64,000 nucleotides of DNA from an uncultured Flavobacteriales bacterium (GCA_913055685.1 CAJXKC010000001.1:682001-746000), one strand, 5' to 3'. Positions 36,602-46,738 are shown, counted from the first letter of the stretch. Notes: generated from the letters alone by a model not told the origin. A program made the numbers and translations.

Positions 36602-37357
36602 ATGGCAGAAATCAAGGAAAAAGAGCCTGTGCTCGAGCAAAAATCACAGTTCGCGGTACCTTATTATGCAATTTCCTACGACAAGTTTTTTCAATTTGGC
36701 TTGTCTGTGGATTGCGTGGTTTTCGGTTATCACGAAAAACGCTTAAAGGTACTCCTTATTAAAAGGGGAGCAGAGCCGTACCTCGGCTCTTGGGCCTTGC
36801 CAGGTGATTTGGTTTATCCTAATGAAAATATTGAAGTCGCTGCTAAGCGCATATTAAAAGACCTTACCGGTATTAGCGAGCTTTTTATGGAGCAAACCAA
36901 GGTATACGGTAAGGTGGATCGTCACCCTGCGGGTCGAGTAATTACTACGGCTTATTATTCTTTAATTGATATTGCCAAGCATGACCCTCACGCTTCAGCT
37001 TGGGCTGAAGGGGTGTACTGGGTAGATTTAGAAGAGGTGCCGGGACTGGCCTTTGATCATGATGAAATCTTGGAAGATGCCCTGCAGACTTTGCGTCAGC
37101 GTGTGCGTCATCAGCCAGTTGGATTTGAGCTTTTGCCGCAAAAGTTCGCTCTAGCCGATTTACAGGCGCTTTACGAAGCCTTATTAAATGAGGTCTATGA
37201 TAAAGCCAATTTCCGCAAGCGCATCTTAGCGATGAACTTATTGATAAATCTCAAGGAAAGTCAGAAGGATGTTCCTCACCGTCCGGCGCGACTCTATTCT
37301 TTCGATAAGAAGCGTTACGATGAATTAATTGCGAAAGGTTTCTCTTTCGAATTGTAA
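36602..37357 (+). CDS. NrtR/AraR-type transcriptional regulator with degenerate Nudix domain
   Basis: 251 residues from the ATG at 36602 (MAEIKEKEPVL); the in-frame TTG upstream overlaps the promoter-like TATCTTTG and is unlikely. The N-terminal Nudix-like domain has a Nudix-box position (GDLVYPNENIEVAAKRIL) in which the catalytic REUxEE glutamates are replaced (KRILKD), so it should bind but not hydrolyse a ligand. The C-terminal winged-helix domain (about 170-251) ends in the family text LYSFDKKRYDEL. In Bacteroidota such proteins regulate sugar catabolism. It heads the beta-glucan operon, 15 bases before the symporter gene, and is the only obvious local regulator of the PUL. Confidence 0.85.
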   Translation: MAEIKEKEPVLEQKSQFAVPYYAISYDKFFQFGLSVDCVVFGYHEKRLKVLLIKRGAEPYLGSWALPGDLVYPNENIEVAAKRILKDLTGISELFMEQTKVYGKVDRHPAGRVITTAYYSLIDIAKHDPHASAWAEGVYWVDLEEVPGLAFDHDEILEDALQTLRQRVRHQPVGFELLPQKFALADLQALYEALLNEVYDKANFRKRILAMNLLINLKESQKDVPHRPARLYSFDKKRYDELIAKGFSFEL

Positions 37358-37372
37358 TTCTCAGCGAGCCGT

Positions 37373-38995
37373 ATGGAGCAAAATTCTCTTCACTCGATAG
37401 ATTACTATATCCTCGCGGCTTATTTCATTTTAATATTCGGAATCTTTATTGTCTTGTACTTGCGCGACCGAAAGCGGGGTCTAGACAATGATAGTTCTGC
37501 TTATTTTTTAGGTGGTCGAAACTTACCTTGGTTTATCGTGGGCGCTTCGCTCTTTGCCTCCAACATTGGTTCCGAACATTTGGTAGGTTTGGCGGGAGCT
37601 GGTGCAGCAGGAGATTTCCCGGTAGCACAATTTGAATTGCTCGCTTCTTTTATGCTCCTTTTATTGGCCTGGGTATTTGTGCCAATTTATCTGCGCACCG
37701 GCATATTTACCATGCCACAGTTTTTGGAAAAACGCTTCGATAATTGGTCGCGTACTTACCTTACTTGGCTTTCAATCATTGGCTATGTGCTAACCAAAAT
37801 AGCGCTCACCATTATGGCTGGGGGGATCATTTTTACCGCTTTGCTGGGGATTGACTTTTGGCTTGGCGCAACAATAGTGGTTGTTGCTACCGGTATTTAT
37901 ACGCTGTTCGGTGGCTTGAAGGCGGTGGTTTACACCGATATGGTGCAAATGTTTATCCTCTTAGGTTCTTCCATTGCCATAACTTTTATTGGGCTAAATC
38001 ATTTGGGCGGCTGGGAGACTTTGGTGCAAAGAGCAGAGCCAGGATATCTAAGTTTATGGCGCGGTTTTGATCATCCCGATTTCCCCTGGACCGGTATTTT
38101 ATTTGGAGCCCCTATTTTAGGAATATGGTATTGGTGTACCGATCAATTTATTGTGCAGCGCGTGCTAGCGGCTCGAAATTTAGATCAGGCCCGCAAGGGT
38201 AGCATATTCGCGGCGGCCTTAAAAATCCTTCCTTTATTCTTATTCGTAATACCCGGCTTAATCGCCTACGAGCTGTCAAAGGGCCCGGATGCCTTGATTA
38301 GCTTTCCAATGGAAAACGGCAAACCGCTTTACGATGCGGCTTTACCTTTAATAACAATGCAACTTTTACCTGCAGGTTTAAGGGGTTTAGTGGTAGCAGG
38401 TTTGCTAGCCGCTTTAATGAGCTCCTTGAGTTCGGTATTTAATTCTTGCTCTACCCTAATAACCGTTGATGTGTATCAACGGTATTTCCCAGAGGCAAGC
38501 GAAAAGAAATTGGTGGCGGTAGGGCGCTGGTCTACCGCTGGTCTGGTAGTATTGGGAGTTGCCTGGATTCCCATGTTGCAATTCCTGGAAGGGGGGCTTT
38601 TCCAAAAACTGCAAAGTCTGCAGTCCTATATTTCTCCGCCAATAGCGGCCGTATTCTTATTGGGAATATTCTGGAAACGACTCAATGCTAAAGGGGCTAA
38701 GTATGCATTAATTAGCGGTGCGGTCTTAGGCGCAGCTCGATTAATCCTAGAGCTAACCAAGGAAAATTGGTCAGGTTTTTTATTATGGTTTGCCGAAATT
38801 AATTTCTTGCATTTCGCTTTGCTCTTGTTCCTTATTTCTTCGGGTGTTTTAATAAGCGTAAGTTATGCAAGTGAGGCGCAGCCTAATGGAATCAAGGCCA
38901 AAGACCCATCCGGCGAAAAGCCGAGTCTTCTAAATATTATAAACAGTGTAATCGTAGTTGTTTTAGTTCTGCTTCTTTGGTGGTACTTCTCATAA
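37373..38995 (+). CDS. Sodium/solute symporter (SSS/SGLT-type sugar transporter)
   Basis: 540 residues with about 14 membrane helices. SSS-family text is clear: YFLGGRNLPWFIVGASLFAS, NIGSEHLVGLAGAGAAG, then FGGLKAVVYTDMVQM and a helix ending CTDQFIVQRVLAAR. This subgroup is SGLT-like and takes up monosaccharides with sodium. In this operon it probably imports glucose from the periplasm after oligosaccharide cleavage. The next gene is a second sugar transporter, 10 bases away. Confidence 0.9.
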   Translation: MEQNSLHSIDYYILAAYFILIFGIFIVLYLRDRKRGLDNDSSAYFLGGRNLPWFIVGASLFASNIGSEHLVGLAGAGAAGDFPVAQFELLASFMLLLLAWVFVPIYLRTGIFTMPQFLEKRFDNWSRTYLTWLSIIGYVLTKIALTIMAGGIIFTALLGIDFWLGATIVVVATGIYTLFGGLKAVVYTDMVQMFILLGSSIAITFIGLNHLGGWETLVQRAEPGYLSLWRGFDHPDFPWTGILFGAPILGIWYWCTDQFIVQRVLAARNLDQARKGSIFAAALKILPLFLFVIPGLIAYELSKGPDALISFPMENGKPLYDAALPLITMQLLPAGLRGLVVAGLLAALMSSLSSVFNSCSTLITVDVYQRYFPEASEKKLVAVGRWSTAGLVVLGVAWIPMLQFLEGGLFQKLQSLQSYISPPIAAVFLLGIFWKRLNAKGAKYALISGAVLGAARLILELTKENWSGFLLWFAEINFLHFALLLFLISSGVLISVSYASEAQPNGIKAKDPSGEKPSLLNIINSVIVVVLVLLLWWYFS

Positions 38996-39005
38996 ACCTT
39001 TTAAT

Positions 39006-40559
39006 ATGGAACATAAAAGAGCGATAATGACCATTGCCCTAATTGTAGCCCTCGGTGGTCTACTTATGGGTTTTGATGCCTCAGTAATTTCTGGGGTTCT
39101 TAAGTTTATAGAACCAGAATTTGGCCTTACTAAATTGGAATTAGGCTGGTCGGTGGCTTCCCTTACCTTAACCTCTACCTTGGCCATGATGATTGCGGGC
39201 CCAATTAGTGATCGCTATGGTCGTAGAGCGGTTTTACGATGGGCAGCAATTCTTTATGCGCTATCGGCGATTGGTTCAGCTTTAGCCACCTCCTTCCTTA
39301 CTTTGGTTATCGCTCGTATGATCGGTGGCTTTGGGGTAGGAGCCTCACTAATCCTTGCCCCCATGTATATTGCTGAAATTTCTCCTAAGGAACTACGCGG
39401 TCGATTGGTATCCTTTAATCAGTTGAATATTGTAATCGGTATTTCCTTGGCCTTCTTTACCAATTATGCCATTCTGCAGTTTGCGAAGACCGATGCCTCA
39501 TGGGTGCAAAGTTTGGGTATAGATAAATACCAATGGCGCTGGATGCTGGGTCTGGAAACCCTTCCCGCGATACTATACTTCTTAGGATTATTCTTTGTAC
39601 CTCGCAGTCCGCGTTGGTTATTGATGAAGGAAGAAGTAGAGGAGGCGCGTGAAATTTTGGCTCGCTTTAATGGTCCTGACAAAGCCCGAAACGAAGTAGA
39701 GCGTATTAACCAAAGCATTAATGAAGACTCCGAAAAACCAAAAGGTAGCATCGGGGAGCTCTTTAAACCTGCTCTAAAATTGGTGGTCACCATCGGAGTG
39801 GTCGTGGCTGTATTACAGCAAATAACGGGCATCAACTCGGTGTTCTTTTATGCACCGATGATTTTTGAACAAAGCGGTCTAGGCACTGATGCTGCCTTTA
39901 TGCAGGCAATATTGGTGGGACTAGTAAACTTGGGCTTTACCATTTTAGCCATCCTTTTTATCGATCGCTTTGGTCGCAAGCCTTTGCTTACCTATGGGGT
40001 GGCCGGAATTGTGCTTTCAATGTTCGTGCTGGCCTATGGCTTTAATTCGGCCACCTATCGTTTGGATGCAGATGATATGACTGCCTTTGAAACTTCAATT
40101 ACTGAATTAGCCACCTTGGAAGGTCAGTCCTTCGATTCGGAAGCGAGCTTCCAAGAGGCGGTGGAAGGAATAAGTAGTCCCGAAATATATATCAAGCAAA
40201 AGGAGGACCTTATAAAATCAAGTATCCAATTAAATACTTTCCTAATCCTGGCTGCAATTCTCGCTTTTGTGGCCTCATTTGCTATTTCTATTGGACCGGT
40301 AATGTGGGTGCTCTTTTCAGAACTCTTTCCGAACCGCATTCGCGGTATTGCCATTTCTTTTGTTGGCCTAATAAACTCGGCGGTGAGTTTTATCGTACAA
40401 TGGGTATTCCCCTGGGAGCTTGAAGTATTGGGCAGTGCTACCACCTTCTTGATATATGGATTATTTGCCCTAGCGGGATTGATATTTATTATTCGTGTAA
40501 TTCCGGAAACCAAAGGGGTGTCCTTGGAAGAACTTGAGAAAAAACTGGTAAAATCGTAA
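39006..40559 (+). CDS. MFS sugar porter
   Basis: 517 residues, 12 membrane helices, all sugar-porter signatures: GFDASVISGVLKF in helix 1, DRYGRR, PRSPRWLL, QQITGINSVFFYAP in helix 7, DRFGRKPLL, FSELFPNRIRG and PETKGVSLEELE. An extended loop of about 60 residues (rich in Thr, Glu, Ser) lies between helices 9 and 10. It likely imports glucose or another hexose by proton symport or uniport. Cotranscribed with the symporter and the GH16 gene. Confidence 0.92.
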   Translation: MEHKRAIMTIALIVALGGLLMGFDASVISGVLKFIEPEFGLTKLELGWSVASLTLTSTLAMMIAGPISDRYGRRAVLRWAAILYALSAIGSALATSFLTLVIARMIGGFGVGASLILAPMYIAEISPKELRGRLVSFNQLNIVIGISLAFFTNYAILQFAKTDASWVQSLGIDKYQWRWMLGLETLPAILYFLGLFFVPRSPRWLLMKEEVEEAREILARFNGPDKARNEVERINQSINEDSEKPKGSIGELFKPALKLVVTIGVVVAVLQQITGINSVFFYAPMIFEQSGLGTDAAFMQAILVGLVNLGFTILAILFIDRFGRKPLLTYGVAGIVLSMFVLAYGFNSATYRLDADDMTAFETSITELATLEGQSFDSEASFQEAVEGISSPEIYIKQKEDLIKSSIQLNTFLILAAILAFVASFAISIGPVMWVLFSELFPNRIRGIAISFVGLINSAVSFIVQWVFPWELEVLGSATTFLIYGLFALAGLIFIIRVIPETKGVSLEELEKKLVKS

Positions 40560-40561
40560 GG

Positions 40562-41788
40562 ATGAAAAAGTATATTTTAGGCTTGGCAGGCTTAGCTCTG
40601 ATGGCTTGCCAAAGTCCAGCGGAATCAAAACCAGAGTCTAATGAACCTGCTCAATCAAAATTAGTGCTAAGCGCTGCAGATATTGGTGTAGAGGGGGATT
40701 CAGTTTTACAACTTGCCGCTGGTGGACACCACGACTTTACCATAAAGGTTCCCGCTGTTGGTCGTTATAAAATAAGTTTTGACGCGGCAGGAACGGATAG
40801 CACTAGCTTTTGGCTCGAAGATTATGTTACTAATACTGATGGACGCCAGTACAATATTACGGGTAGTTTAAAGCCCGGTGATTGGTCGACTTTAAGCTCG
40901 GTGGACGGTTCTCCACTAGATACGGGCTCCCATCCGGTTCGAATCCATGCCGATGGTGGTGCCCTAGAGCTTAAATCCATTAGTCTAGAAATGATGCAGC
41001 CGCGCAGGGCTAGTCCACTAACTCACCTTCAAAACATGGAAGGTGAAAACTGGGAATTGGTTTGGAGCGATGAGTTTGATGGCGAGGGTTTGCCCGATAC
41101 CAGCAAGTGGTCCTACAACGTAGGTAACTGGGGTTGGGGTAATAATGAGCCGCAATATTATACCGATGCTAGGTTGAAGAATGCACGTCAAGAAAATGGG
41201 AATCTAATTATTGAGGCGCATCAAAATGATATGGGTCAGCCTTGGACCTCTGCCCGCCTTACTACTCAGGGTAAGCATGCTTTCAAATACGGGAAGATCG
41301 AATTTAGAGCCAAGGTTCCGCCTGGCCGAGGTACCTGGGCGGCAGGATGGCTACTGGGCGAAGCTTATCGCGATGAAATTTCCTGGCCTTATTGTGGGGA
41401 AATCGATGTTTTAGAATGTGTGGGTTATGAGATAAACGATACAACTGGAAAGGGTAAGAATCACTCCACTTGCCATACACGCGCCTATTACTTTAAGCAA
41501 GGAAACCAAATCGGGGCCGAGATAGAAGTGGATAGCATGTTTCAAGACTTTCACACCTATACTATCGAATGGCATCCAAAGCGAATTGATGCTTTCGTAG
41601 ATGGAGCGTACTTTTTCACCTACGATAAGACCGCTAATGAATGGGAGTGGCCCTTCGACAAGCCACAGAATATTATTGTAAACCTTGCCGTTGGAGGCGG
41701 TTGGGGAGGTGCTAAAGGAATTGACAGCACCTGGCAATCGCATCAATACATTCTCGATTACGTTCGGGTATATCAAAAAGCAGATTAA
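40562..41788 (+). CDS. GH16 beta-glucanase (laminarinase-type) lipoprotein with N-terminal CBM6-like domain
   Basis: 408 residues. Lipoprotein signal with Cys at 16 (LALMAC), a beta-sandwich of CBM6-like type (about 33-145), then a GH16 domain (about 162-405). The catalytic ExDxxE is E280, D282, E285 (GEIDVLEC); substrate-side tryptophans appear in WSDEFDGEG and GWGNNEPQYY, as in GH16_3 laminarinases. It hydrolyses internal beta-1,3 (or mixed 1,3-1,4) bonds. The lipid anchor places it in the outer membrane or periplasm; the residues after Cys (QSPAES) lack a strong surface-export signal. Confidence 0.92.
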   Translation: MKKYILGLAGLALMACQSPAESKPESNEPAQSKLVLSAADIGVEGDSVLQLAAGGHHDFTIKVPAVGRYKISFDAAGTDSTSFWLEDYVTNTDGRQYNITGSLKPGDWSTLSSVDGSPLDTGSHPVRIHADGGALELKSISLEMMQPRRASPLTHLQNMEGENWELVWSDEFDGEGLPDTSKWSYNVGNWGWGNNEPQYYTDARLKNARQENGNLIIEAHQNDMGQPWTSARLTTQGKHAFKYGKIEFRAKVPPGRGTWAAGWLLGEAYRDEISWPYCGEIDVLECVGYEINDTTGKGKNHSTCHTRAYYFKQGNQIGAEIEVDSMFQDFHTYTIEWHPKRIDAFVDGAYFFTYDKTANEWEWPFDKPQNIIVNLAVGGGWGGAKGIDSTWQSHQYILDYVRVYQKAD

Positions 41789-43255
41789 ATGAAAGGGGGG
41801 CTTCGTCTATTTCCAATACTGGTCTTACTGGCCTGCACCAAATCTACTCCTCTGGAGCTGGAAGTTTGGCGCAGCACGGCCTCTGGTGAGCGCCTGAAGG
41901 CTGTGGATACCCAATCCGAACAAAGAGGGCAGGCCTGGCATATTTACCCCGATTCAACTTATCAAGAGCTGCAAGGTTTTGGGGGTGCTTTTACGGAGTC
42001 TTCGGCGCATCTCTGGACTAAGTTAAAGCCGGAATTGCAGCAAGAACTTATTGCCGCCTATTTTGCCGATACCGCCGCGGCCTACAATATGGGCCGTACG
42101 CATATTAACTCTTGCGATTTTTCGCTTAACTCTTACCATTATTTGGCCGAAGGCGATACCAGTCTCAATAGCTTTAGCCTAGCGGAAGACGAAGAGGATA
42201 TTATCCCAATGATTAAGGCGGCCCAAGCCCTGGAGCCCGATTTAAAATTAATCGCTTCTCCTTGGACGGCTCCCCCTTTTATGAAGGATAATCAGGCTTG
42301 GTTTGGGGGAAAGCTAAAAACGGAGTTCTACGGTTTATGGGCCGATTATTTTGTGAAATACCATCAGGCTTTAAGCCAATATGAAATTGAACCTTGGGCC
42401 TACACAGTAGAGAATGAACCGCTGGGGAATGATGCGAATTGGGAAAGCATGCATTACACGCCCCAAGAAATGGCGGCCTTTGTAAAGGAGCATCTAGGCC
42501 CTAAATTTAAAGCAGCGGGTATTGATAGTCGAATCTTGCTTTACGATCAAAACCGCGGAGAAGAATTAGAGGAATGGGTTAATGTATTATTGAGAGATTC
42601 GGCATTATTACCGATGGTTTATGGAACAGCAGTGCATTGGTACACCAGTACTTATGATTGGTTCCCGGCAAGTCTAGAGCACACCCATAATTTAGCTCCG
42701 GGCAAAGCCATCGTACAAACCGAGGGCTGTGTAGATGCCGAGGTTCCTCATTGGCAAGATGATGCTTGGTATTGGTCTAAGGAAGCAACCGATTGGGGTT
42801 ACGATTGGGCTAAAGAGGAGGATAAGTACTTACATCCCAAATATGTTCCGGTATACCGCTATGCGAGAGATATTATCGGCTCGCTTAACTCCTGGGTCGA
42901 AGGCTGGGTAGATTGGAATATGTTACTTGACCCTGGCGGTGGACCTAATCATGCTAGCAATTGGTGCGTGGCTCCGGTATTAGCGGATACCCTTAAACAG
43001 GAATTGTATTATACCCCTTTATACGATGTGATGCGCCATTTTAGCGCTTACATTCCTGCTGGTTCTAAGCGCATTGGACACGGTACTTTGCCAGAAAACT
43101 GTATGGCCCTCACGGTCTTGCGTCCTGATTCTAAAATTGTTGCGGTAATTTTGAATACCGGCGAAACGGAACAGGTGCTAGAGATTAATTGTAATGATAA
43201 AGCAAGAAGCCTTCAATTGCCGGCGGCTTCCTTGCAAACCCTAATTCTGAAATAA
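41789..43255 (+). CDS. GH30 beta-glucanase lipoprotein, probable beta-1,6-glucanase or glucosidase
   Basis: 488 residues with a lipoprotein signal (Cys at 16, LVLLAC) and a GH30 TIM barrel plus beta-sandwich. The acid/base is E210 (YTVENEP), the nucleophile E312 (IVQTEG), and the conserved GFGGAFTES text is at residues 63-71. In laminarin PULs GH30 enzymes remove beta-1,6 side branches, which fits the operon. Reading starts at the base after the GH16 stop. Confidence 0.9.
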   Translation: MKGGLRLFPILVLLACTKSTPLELEVWRSTASGERLKAVDTQSEQRGQAWHIYPDSTYQELQGFGGAFTESSAHLWTKLKPELQQELIAAYFADTAAAYNMGRTHINSCDFSLNSYHYLAEGDTSLNSFSLAEDEEDIIPMIKAAQALEPDLKLIASPWTAPPFMKDNQAWFGGKLKTEFYGLWADYFVKYHQALSQYEIEPWAYTVENEPLGNDANWESMHYTPQEMAAFVKEHLGPKFKAAGIDSRILLYDQNRGEELEEWVNVLLRDSALLPMVYGTAVHWYTSTYDWFPASLEHTHNLAPGKAIVQTEGCVDAEVPHWQDDAWYWSKEATDWGYDWAKEEDKYLHPKYVPVYRYARDIIGSLNSWVEGWVDWNMLLDPGGGPNHASNWCVAPVLADTLKQELYYTPLYDVMRHFSAYIPAGSKRIGHGTLPENCMALTVLRPDSKIVAVILNTGETEQVLEINCNDKARSLQLPAASLQTLILK

Positions 43256-43261
43256 AGCGAG

Positions 43262-46200
43262 ATGAGCAAAGCTATTTACTTAGCTAATCAAGAGTATAGG
43301 TCTAATTCCCAAGAAATCGAAGGTAGCTTCCTGACTTTGGATGGGGATCGGTTTTACCGCATCCAAAATTACAGCGAGATGCCTCCCTTTTTTATGTCCT
43401 TAGTGAGCCCTTCCGATCATTGGCTTTTTATTGCCAGCAATGGTGGCTTAAGCGCAGGGAGAGTTAATGCAGAATCTTCGCTTTTCCCTTATTATACGGA
43501 TGATAAACTCATCGATGCGGCAGAATTTACCGGCTCCAAAACTTTAGTAAAGGTAGAGCGAGATGGTGCATACAAGCTTTGGGAGCCTTTTTCGGCCTTT
43601 GGAGAGGGACTCTATCAAGTTGAGCGAAACTTGTATAAAAATACCTTGGGAAACCGCCTTCGCTTCGAAGAGCTTAATCTAGATCTTCAGTTGCGTTTCG
43701 CTTATGAATGGTCTTTTTCCGACGAGTACGGAATACTGCGTAAAGCCTGGATGGAGAATTTAGATTCGAAAAGCCAGCATATTGAGCTTTTAGACGGTAT
43801 ACAGAATATTTTACCCGCAGGTTTGGGCTCGGCCTTGCAAAATAACCGCAGTACCCTAGTAGATGCCTATAAAAAGAATGAATTAGTAGAAGCGGAGCAC
43901 TTGGCCATTTACAGTTTAAGTGCTCGTATTATTGACCGGGCAGAGCCAAGCGAAGCCTTGGTGGCCAATACCATATGGTCTACGGGCTTAAAGCCTAAAG
44001 CAATCCTTCTATCCAATACGCAATTAAAAGATTTTAGACGAGGAACAGAGCTTAAAACGGAAAGGCTCTCCAAGGGACAGAAAGGGGCTTATTTTTTAAA
44101 TGCCGACTTGAAGCTTGGGTCTAAGCAAACTGAGGACTGGATGATGGTCGCGGAGGTAAATCAATCCACGGCAGATGTGCTTAACCTTCAGTCATTCCTA
44201 GCTTCAAATGATAGCCTTGGCTTATTTCAAAAGTTGGAAGCAGCTAGAGCTGAAGACCAAGAAAAGCTGCGTGCCATTGTAGCCAAAGGAGACGGTTTAC
44301 AATGCTCTCAACTAGAAATGGTGAGCACCCGCCATTATGGCAATGTCCTCTTTAATGTTATGCGGGGCGGACTCTTCGAATCGGCCTACACTATTAACCG
44401 CAATGATTTTGTTGCTTATTTAAATCAGGTTAGTCTTAATACTGCCCGCCGTTTTGATGCTGAAGTACGTGCATGGCCCGAAATGATGGACTATCAAGAT
44501 TTCATGCAGCGGGTGTCTCGACTTATGGATAGCGACCTCGAAAGGGTGGCTTTGGAATACTTACCGCTTTCTTTTAGTCGACGTCATGGAGACCCTAGTC
44601 GGCCTTGGAACGTCTTTAATATCTACACCCGCGATGCCAAAGGCCGCCGCTTGGTATCTTATGAGGGCAATTGGCGCGATATCTTCCAGAACTGGGAAGC
44701 CTTGGCTTATTCTTACCCGGCCTTTATTCAGGGTATGATTACCAAGTTTTTAGATGCTTCTACCGTAGATGCCTATAACCCTTACCGTATTTCTAAAGAG
44801 GGAATAGACTGGGAGGTAATCGAAGAAAATGACCCATGGTCTTACATTGGTTATTGGGGGGATCACCAAATAATTTACCTCCAGAAGCTTTTAGAACATT
44901 GGGAAAAGCACCAGCCAAAAGCAATGTTGGCACAGTGGAATAGACCAATTTATACCTATGCCAACGTACCTTACCGCATTCGGGATTATGCGTCCATACT
45001 AAAGGATCCTAAAGACACAATAGATTTTGATCATAAGATTGACGCCGAATCGCGTAGCCAGATTTCGAAACTAGGTAGTGATGCAAAAATGATCTGGAAC
45101 GAAGGGGCTCTGCTTAAAGCAAACTTAGCCGAAAAGCTATTGCTCACCGCGGCCACCAAACTCTACAACCTAGTACCAGACGGTGGCATCTGGATGAATA
45201 CCCAGAGACCAGAATGGAATGATGCCAATAATGCTTTGGTGGGCAATGGTCTAAGTATGGTTACCCTTTATTACTTACGACGTTATTTAAGCTTCCTAAA
45301 GGATCAGCTTAGTGAGGTTCCTTTGGAGCTCAATACGGCATTAGCCGATTTAATCTCGGCCATTTATACCAATATGAAGCTTTATGAAGGAGCCCGAGAT
45401 AAAGGCTTTAGCCCAGAGGAACGTTTTCAGTTTGTGGGCGCGCTTGGGAAAGCAGGTGAGACCTATCGCCAGCAGGCTTATGCAAAGAATTTGGGAGAGC
45501 GCCAGATACTTGATTCTAAAACCATCGATGAATTCCTGGAAATTAGCCTTGCCTATTTAGATGCTAGTATTGCTTCTAATAAAAGGGAAGATGGCCTTTA
45601 CCACGCCTATAACCTCTTGCAGATTTCTGGCGAGCAAATGCGAATTCGCTATCTCTATGAAATGCTGGAAGGCCAAGTGGCCATCCTAAGTGCGGGGTAT
45701 TTAAAGGCTGAAGAAGCCTTAGAGCTCACGAATAGATTGAAAGACAGCGCTCTTTATCGGGAAGATCAGTACAGCTACATGCTCTACCCTAACCGCGATT
45801 TAGCGCCTTTTATAAGCAAGAATACCATCGATTCGGAATTCGCCAAAAGCTCTCAATTACTGAAGGGCTTGGTAAGTCGAAATGACCATAAGCTAGTCGA
45901 AAAAGATGAGGCCGGGAATTATCACTTTGCTCCTGGAATTAGCAATGCCAAGGATGTGGAAGTGCAGCTGGAGCGATTGGCCAAAGGTCGCTTGGCGTCT
46001 GAGGTTGAAGCCGAAGGTGCTGCCCTTTTGGAGGAGTTTGAACGTATTTTCGACCATCAATCCTTTACCGGTCGCTCAGGAACCTTCTATGCCTATGAGG
46101 GCTTGGGATCCATTTATTGGCACATGGTATCCAAATTACTGCTGGCGGTGCAGGAGAATCTGCAATTGGCAAAACAGTCCGGTAGTGCCGCTGAGGTAAT

Positions 46201-46717
46201 TGGAGCCCTAACCGACCATTACTACTCCATTCGCGCGGGTATTGGCTTAAACAAGGGACCCGAATTGTACGGGGCCTTTCCTTTTGATCCCTATTCGCAT
46301 ACTCCTTGGGGAGCGGGGGTTCAACAGCCAGGGATGACCGGGCAGGTGAAAGAGGATGTTCTAAACCGCTGGGCCGAATTGGGAATAGGAATAGAACAAG
46401 GTCAGATTGTCTTAAACCCCTTCTTCTTCGACCCACAAGAACTATTGAAAGAGGGCGTAAAATTCGCCTATTTCGATCATCAGGCGCAAGCCCAAGAAAC
46501 CAAAGTAGAAGCGGGTGAACTGGCCTTTACCTATTGTGGATTACTGTTGCGTTTCCGCCAAAGTGCCAAGGCCTCCTTGTCGCTGTGGGCTGGAGGGGTA
46601 AATGTAGGCACATGGCCTGACTTAAGACTGCCCAAAATGGAAAGTCAGGATATTATTAACCGCAGTCATAAATACACCGAATTGTTACTCGAATACCCCT
46701 TTAAACAGGCGGAATGA
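43262..46717 (+). CDS. Large cytoplasmic glycoside phosphorylase-like protein (GH94/GH149/GH161-like)
   Basis: 1151 residues without signal peptide or membrane segment. The central part looks like an (alpha/alpha)6 barrel: EWNDANNAL at 651-659 resembles the general-acid region DWND of GH94-type phosphorylases, and a late GMTGQVKEDVLNRWAELGIGI segment recalls their phosphate-side region. The N-terminal 340 residues are beta-rich. Highly conserved-looking text includes RHGDPSRPWN (441-450) and YEGNWRDIFQNWEAL (467-481). Length and lack of a signal fit beta-1,3-glucan phosphorylases (GH149 and GH161 are about this size). In this operon it would split imported oligosaccharides to glucose 1-phosphate. 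The family is inferred, not proven; a cytoplasmic hydrolase is the alternative. Confidence 0.55.
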   Translation: MSKAIYLANQEYRSNSQEIEGSFLTLDGDRFYRIQNYSEMPPFFMSLVSPSDHWLFIASNGGLSAGRVNAESSLFPYYTDDKLIDAAEFTGSKTLVKVERDGAYKLWEPFSAFGEGLYQVERNLYKNTLGNRLRFEELNLDLQLRFAYEWSFSDEYGILRKAWMENLDSKSQHIELLDGIQNILPAGLGSALQNNRSTLVDAYKKNELVEAEHLAIYSLSARIIDRAEPSEALVANTIWSTGLKPKAILLSNTQLKDFRRGTELKTERLSKGQKGAYFLNADLKLGSKQTEDWMMVAEVNQSTADVLNLQSFLASNDSLGLFQKLEAARAEDQEKLRAIVAKGDGLQCSQLEMVSTRHYGNVLFNVMRGGLFESAYTINRNDFVAYLNQVSLNTARRFDAEVRAWPEMMDYQDFMQRVSRLMDSDLERVALEYLPLSFSRRHGDPSRPWNVFNIYTRDAKGRRLVSYEGNWRDIFQNWEALAYSYPAFIQGMITKFLDASTVDAYNPYRISKEGIDWEVIEENDPWSYIGYWGDHQIIYLQKLLEHWEKHQPKAMLAQWNRPIYTYANVPYRIRDYASILKDPKDTIDFDHKIDAESRSQISKLGSDAKMIWNEGALLKANLAEKLLLTAATKLYNLVPDGGIWMNTQRPEWNDANNALVGNGLSMVTLYYLRRYLSFLKDQLSEVPLELNTALADLISAIYTNMKLYEGARDKGFSPEERFQFVGALGKAGETYRQQAYAKNLGERQILDSKTIDEFLEISLAYLDASIASNKREDGLYHAYNLLQISGEQMRIRYLYEMLEGQVAILSAGYLKAEEALELTNRLKDSALYREDQYSYMLYPNRDLAPFISKNTIDSEFAKSSQLLKGLVSRNDHKLVEKDEAGNYHFAPGISNAKDVEVQLERLAKGRLASEVEAEGAALLEEFERIFDHQSFTGRSGTFYAYEGLGSIYWHMVSKLLLAVQENLQLAKQSGSAAEVIGALTDHYYSIRAGIGLNKGPELYGAFPFDPYSHTPWGAGVQQPGMTGQVKEDVLNRWAELGIGIEQGQIVLNPFFFDPQELLKEGVKFAYFDHQAQAQETKVEAGELAFTYCGLLLRFRQSAKASLSLWAGGVNVGTWPDLRLPKMESQDIINRSHKYTELLLEYPFKQAE

Positions 46718-46738
46718 ATCACTAAAAAAAAAATTAAA

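Noticed and set aside
40124-40513. 129-residue minus-strand frame inside the MFS porter gene
   Set aside because: Antisense shadow of conserved porter sequence.
46065-46436. 123-residue minus-strand frame inside the phosphorylase-like gene
   Set aside because: Arg/Pro-rich antisense shadow in a strongly coding plus-strand region.
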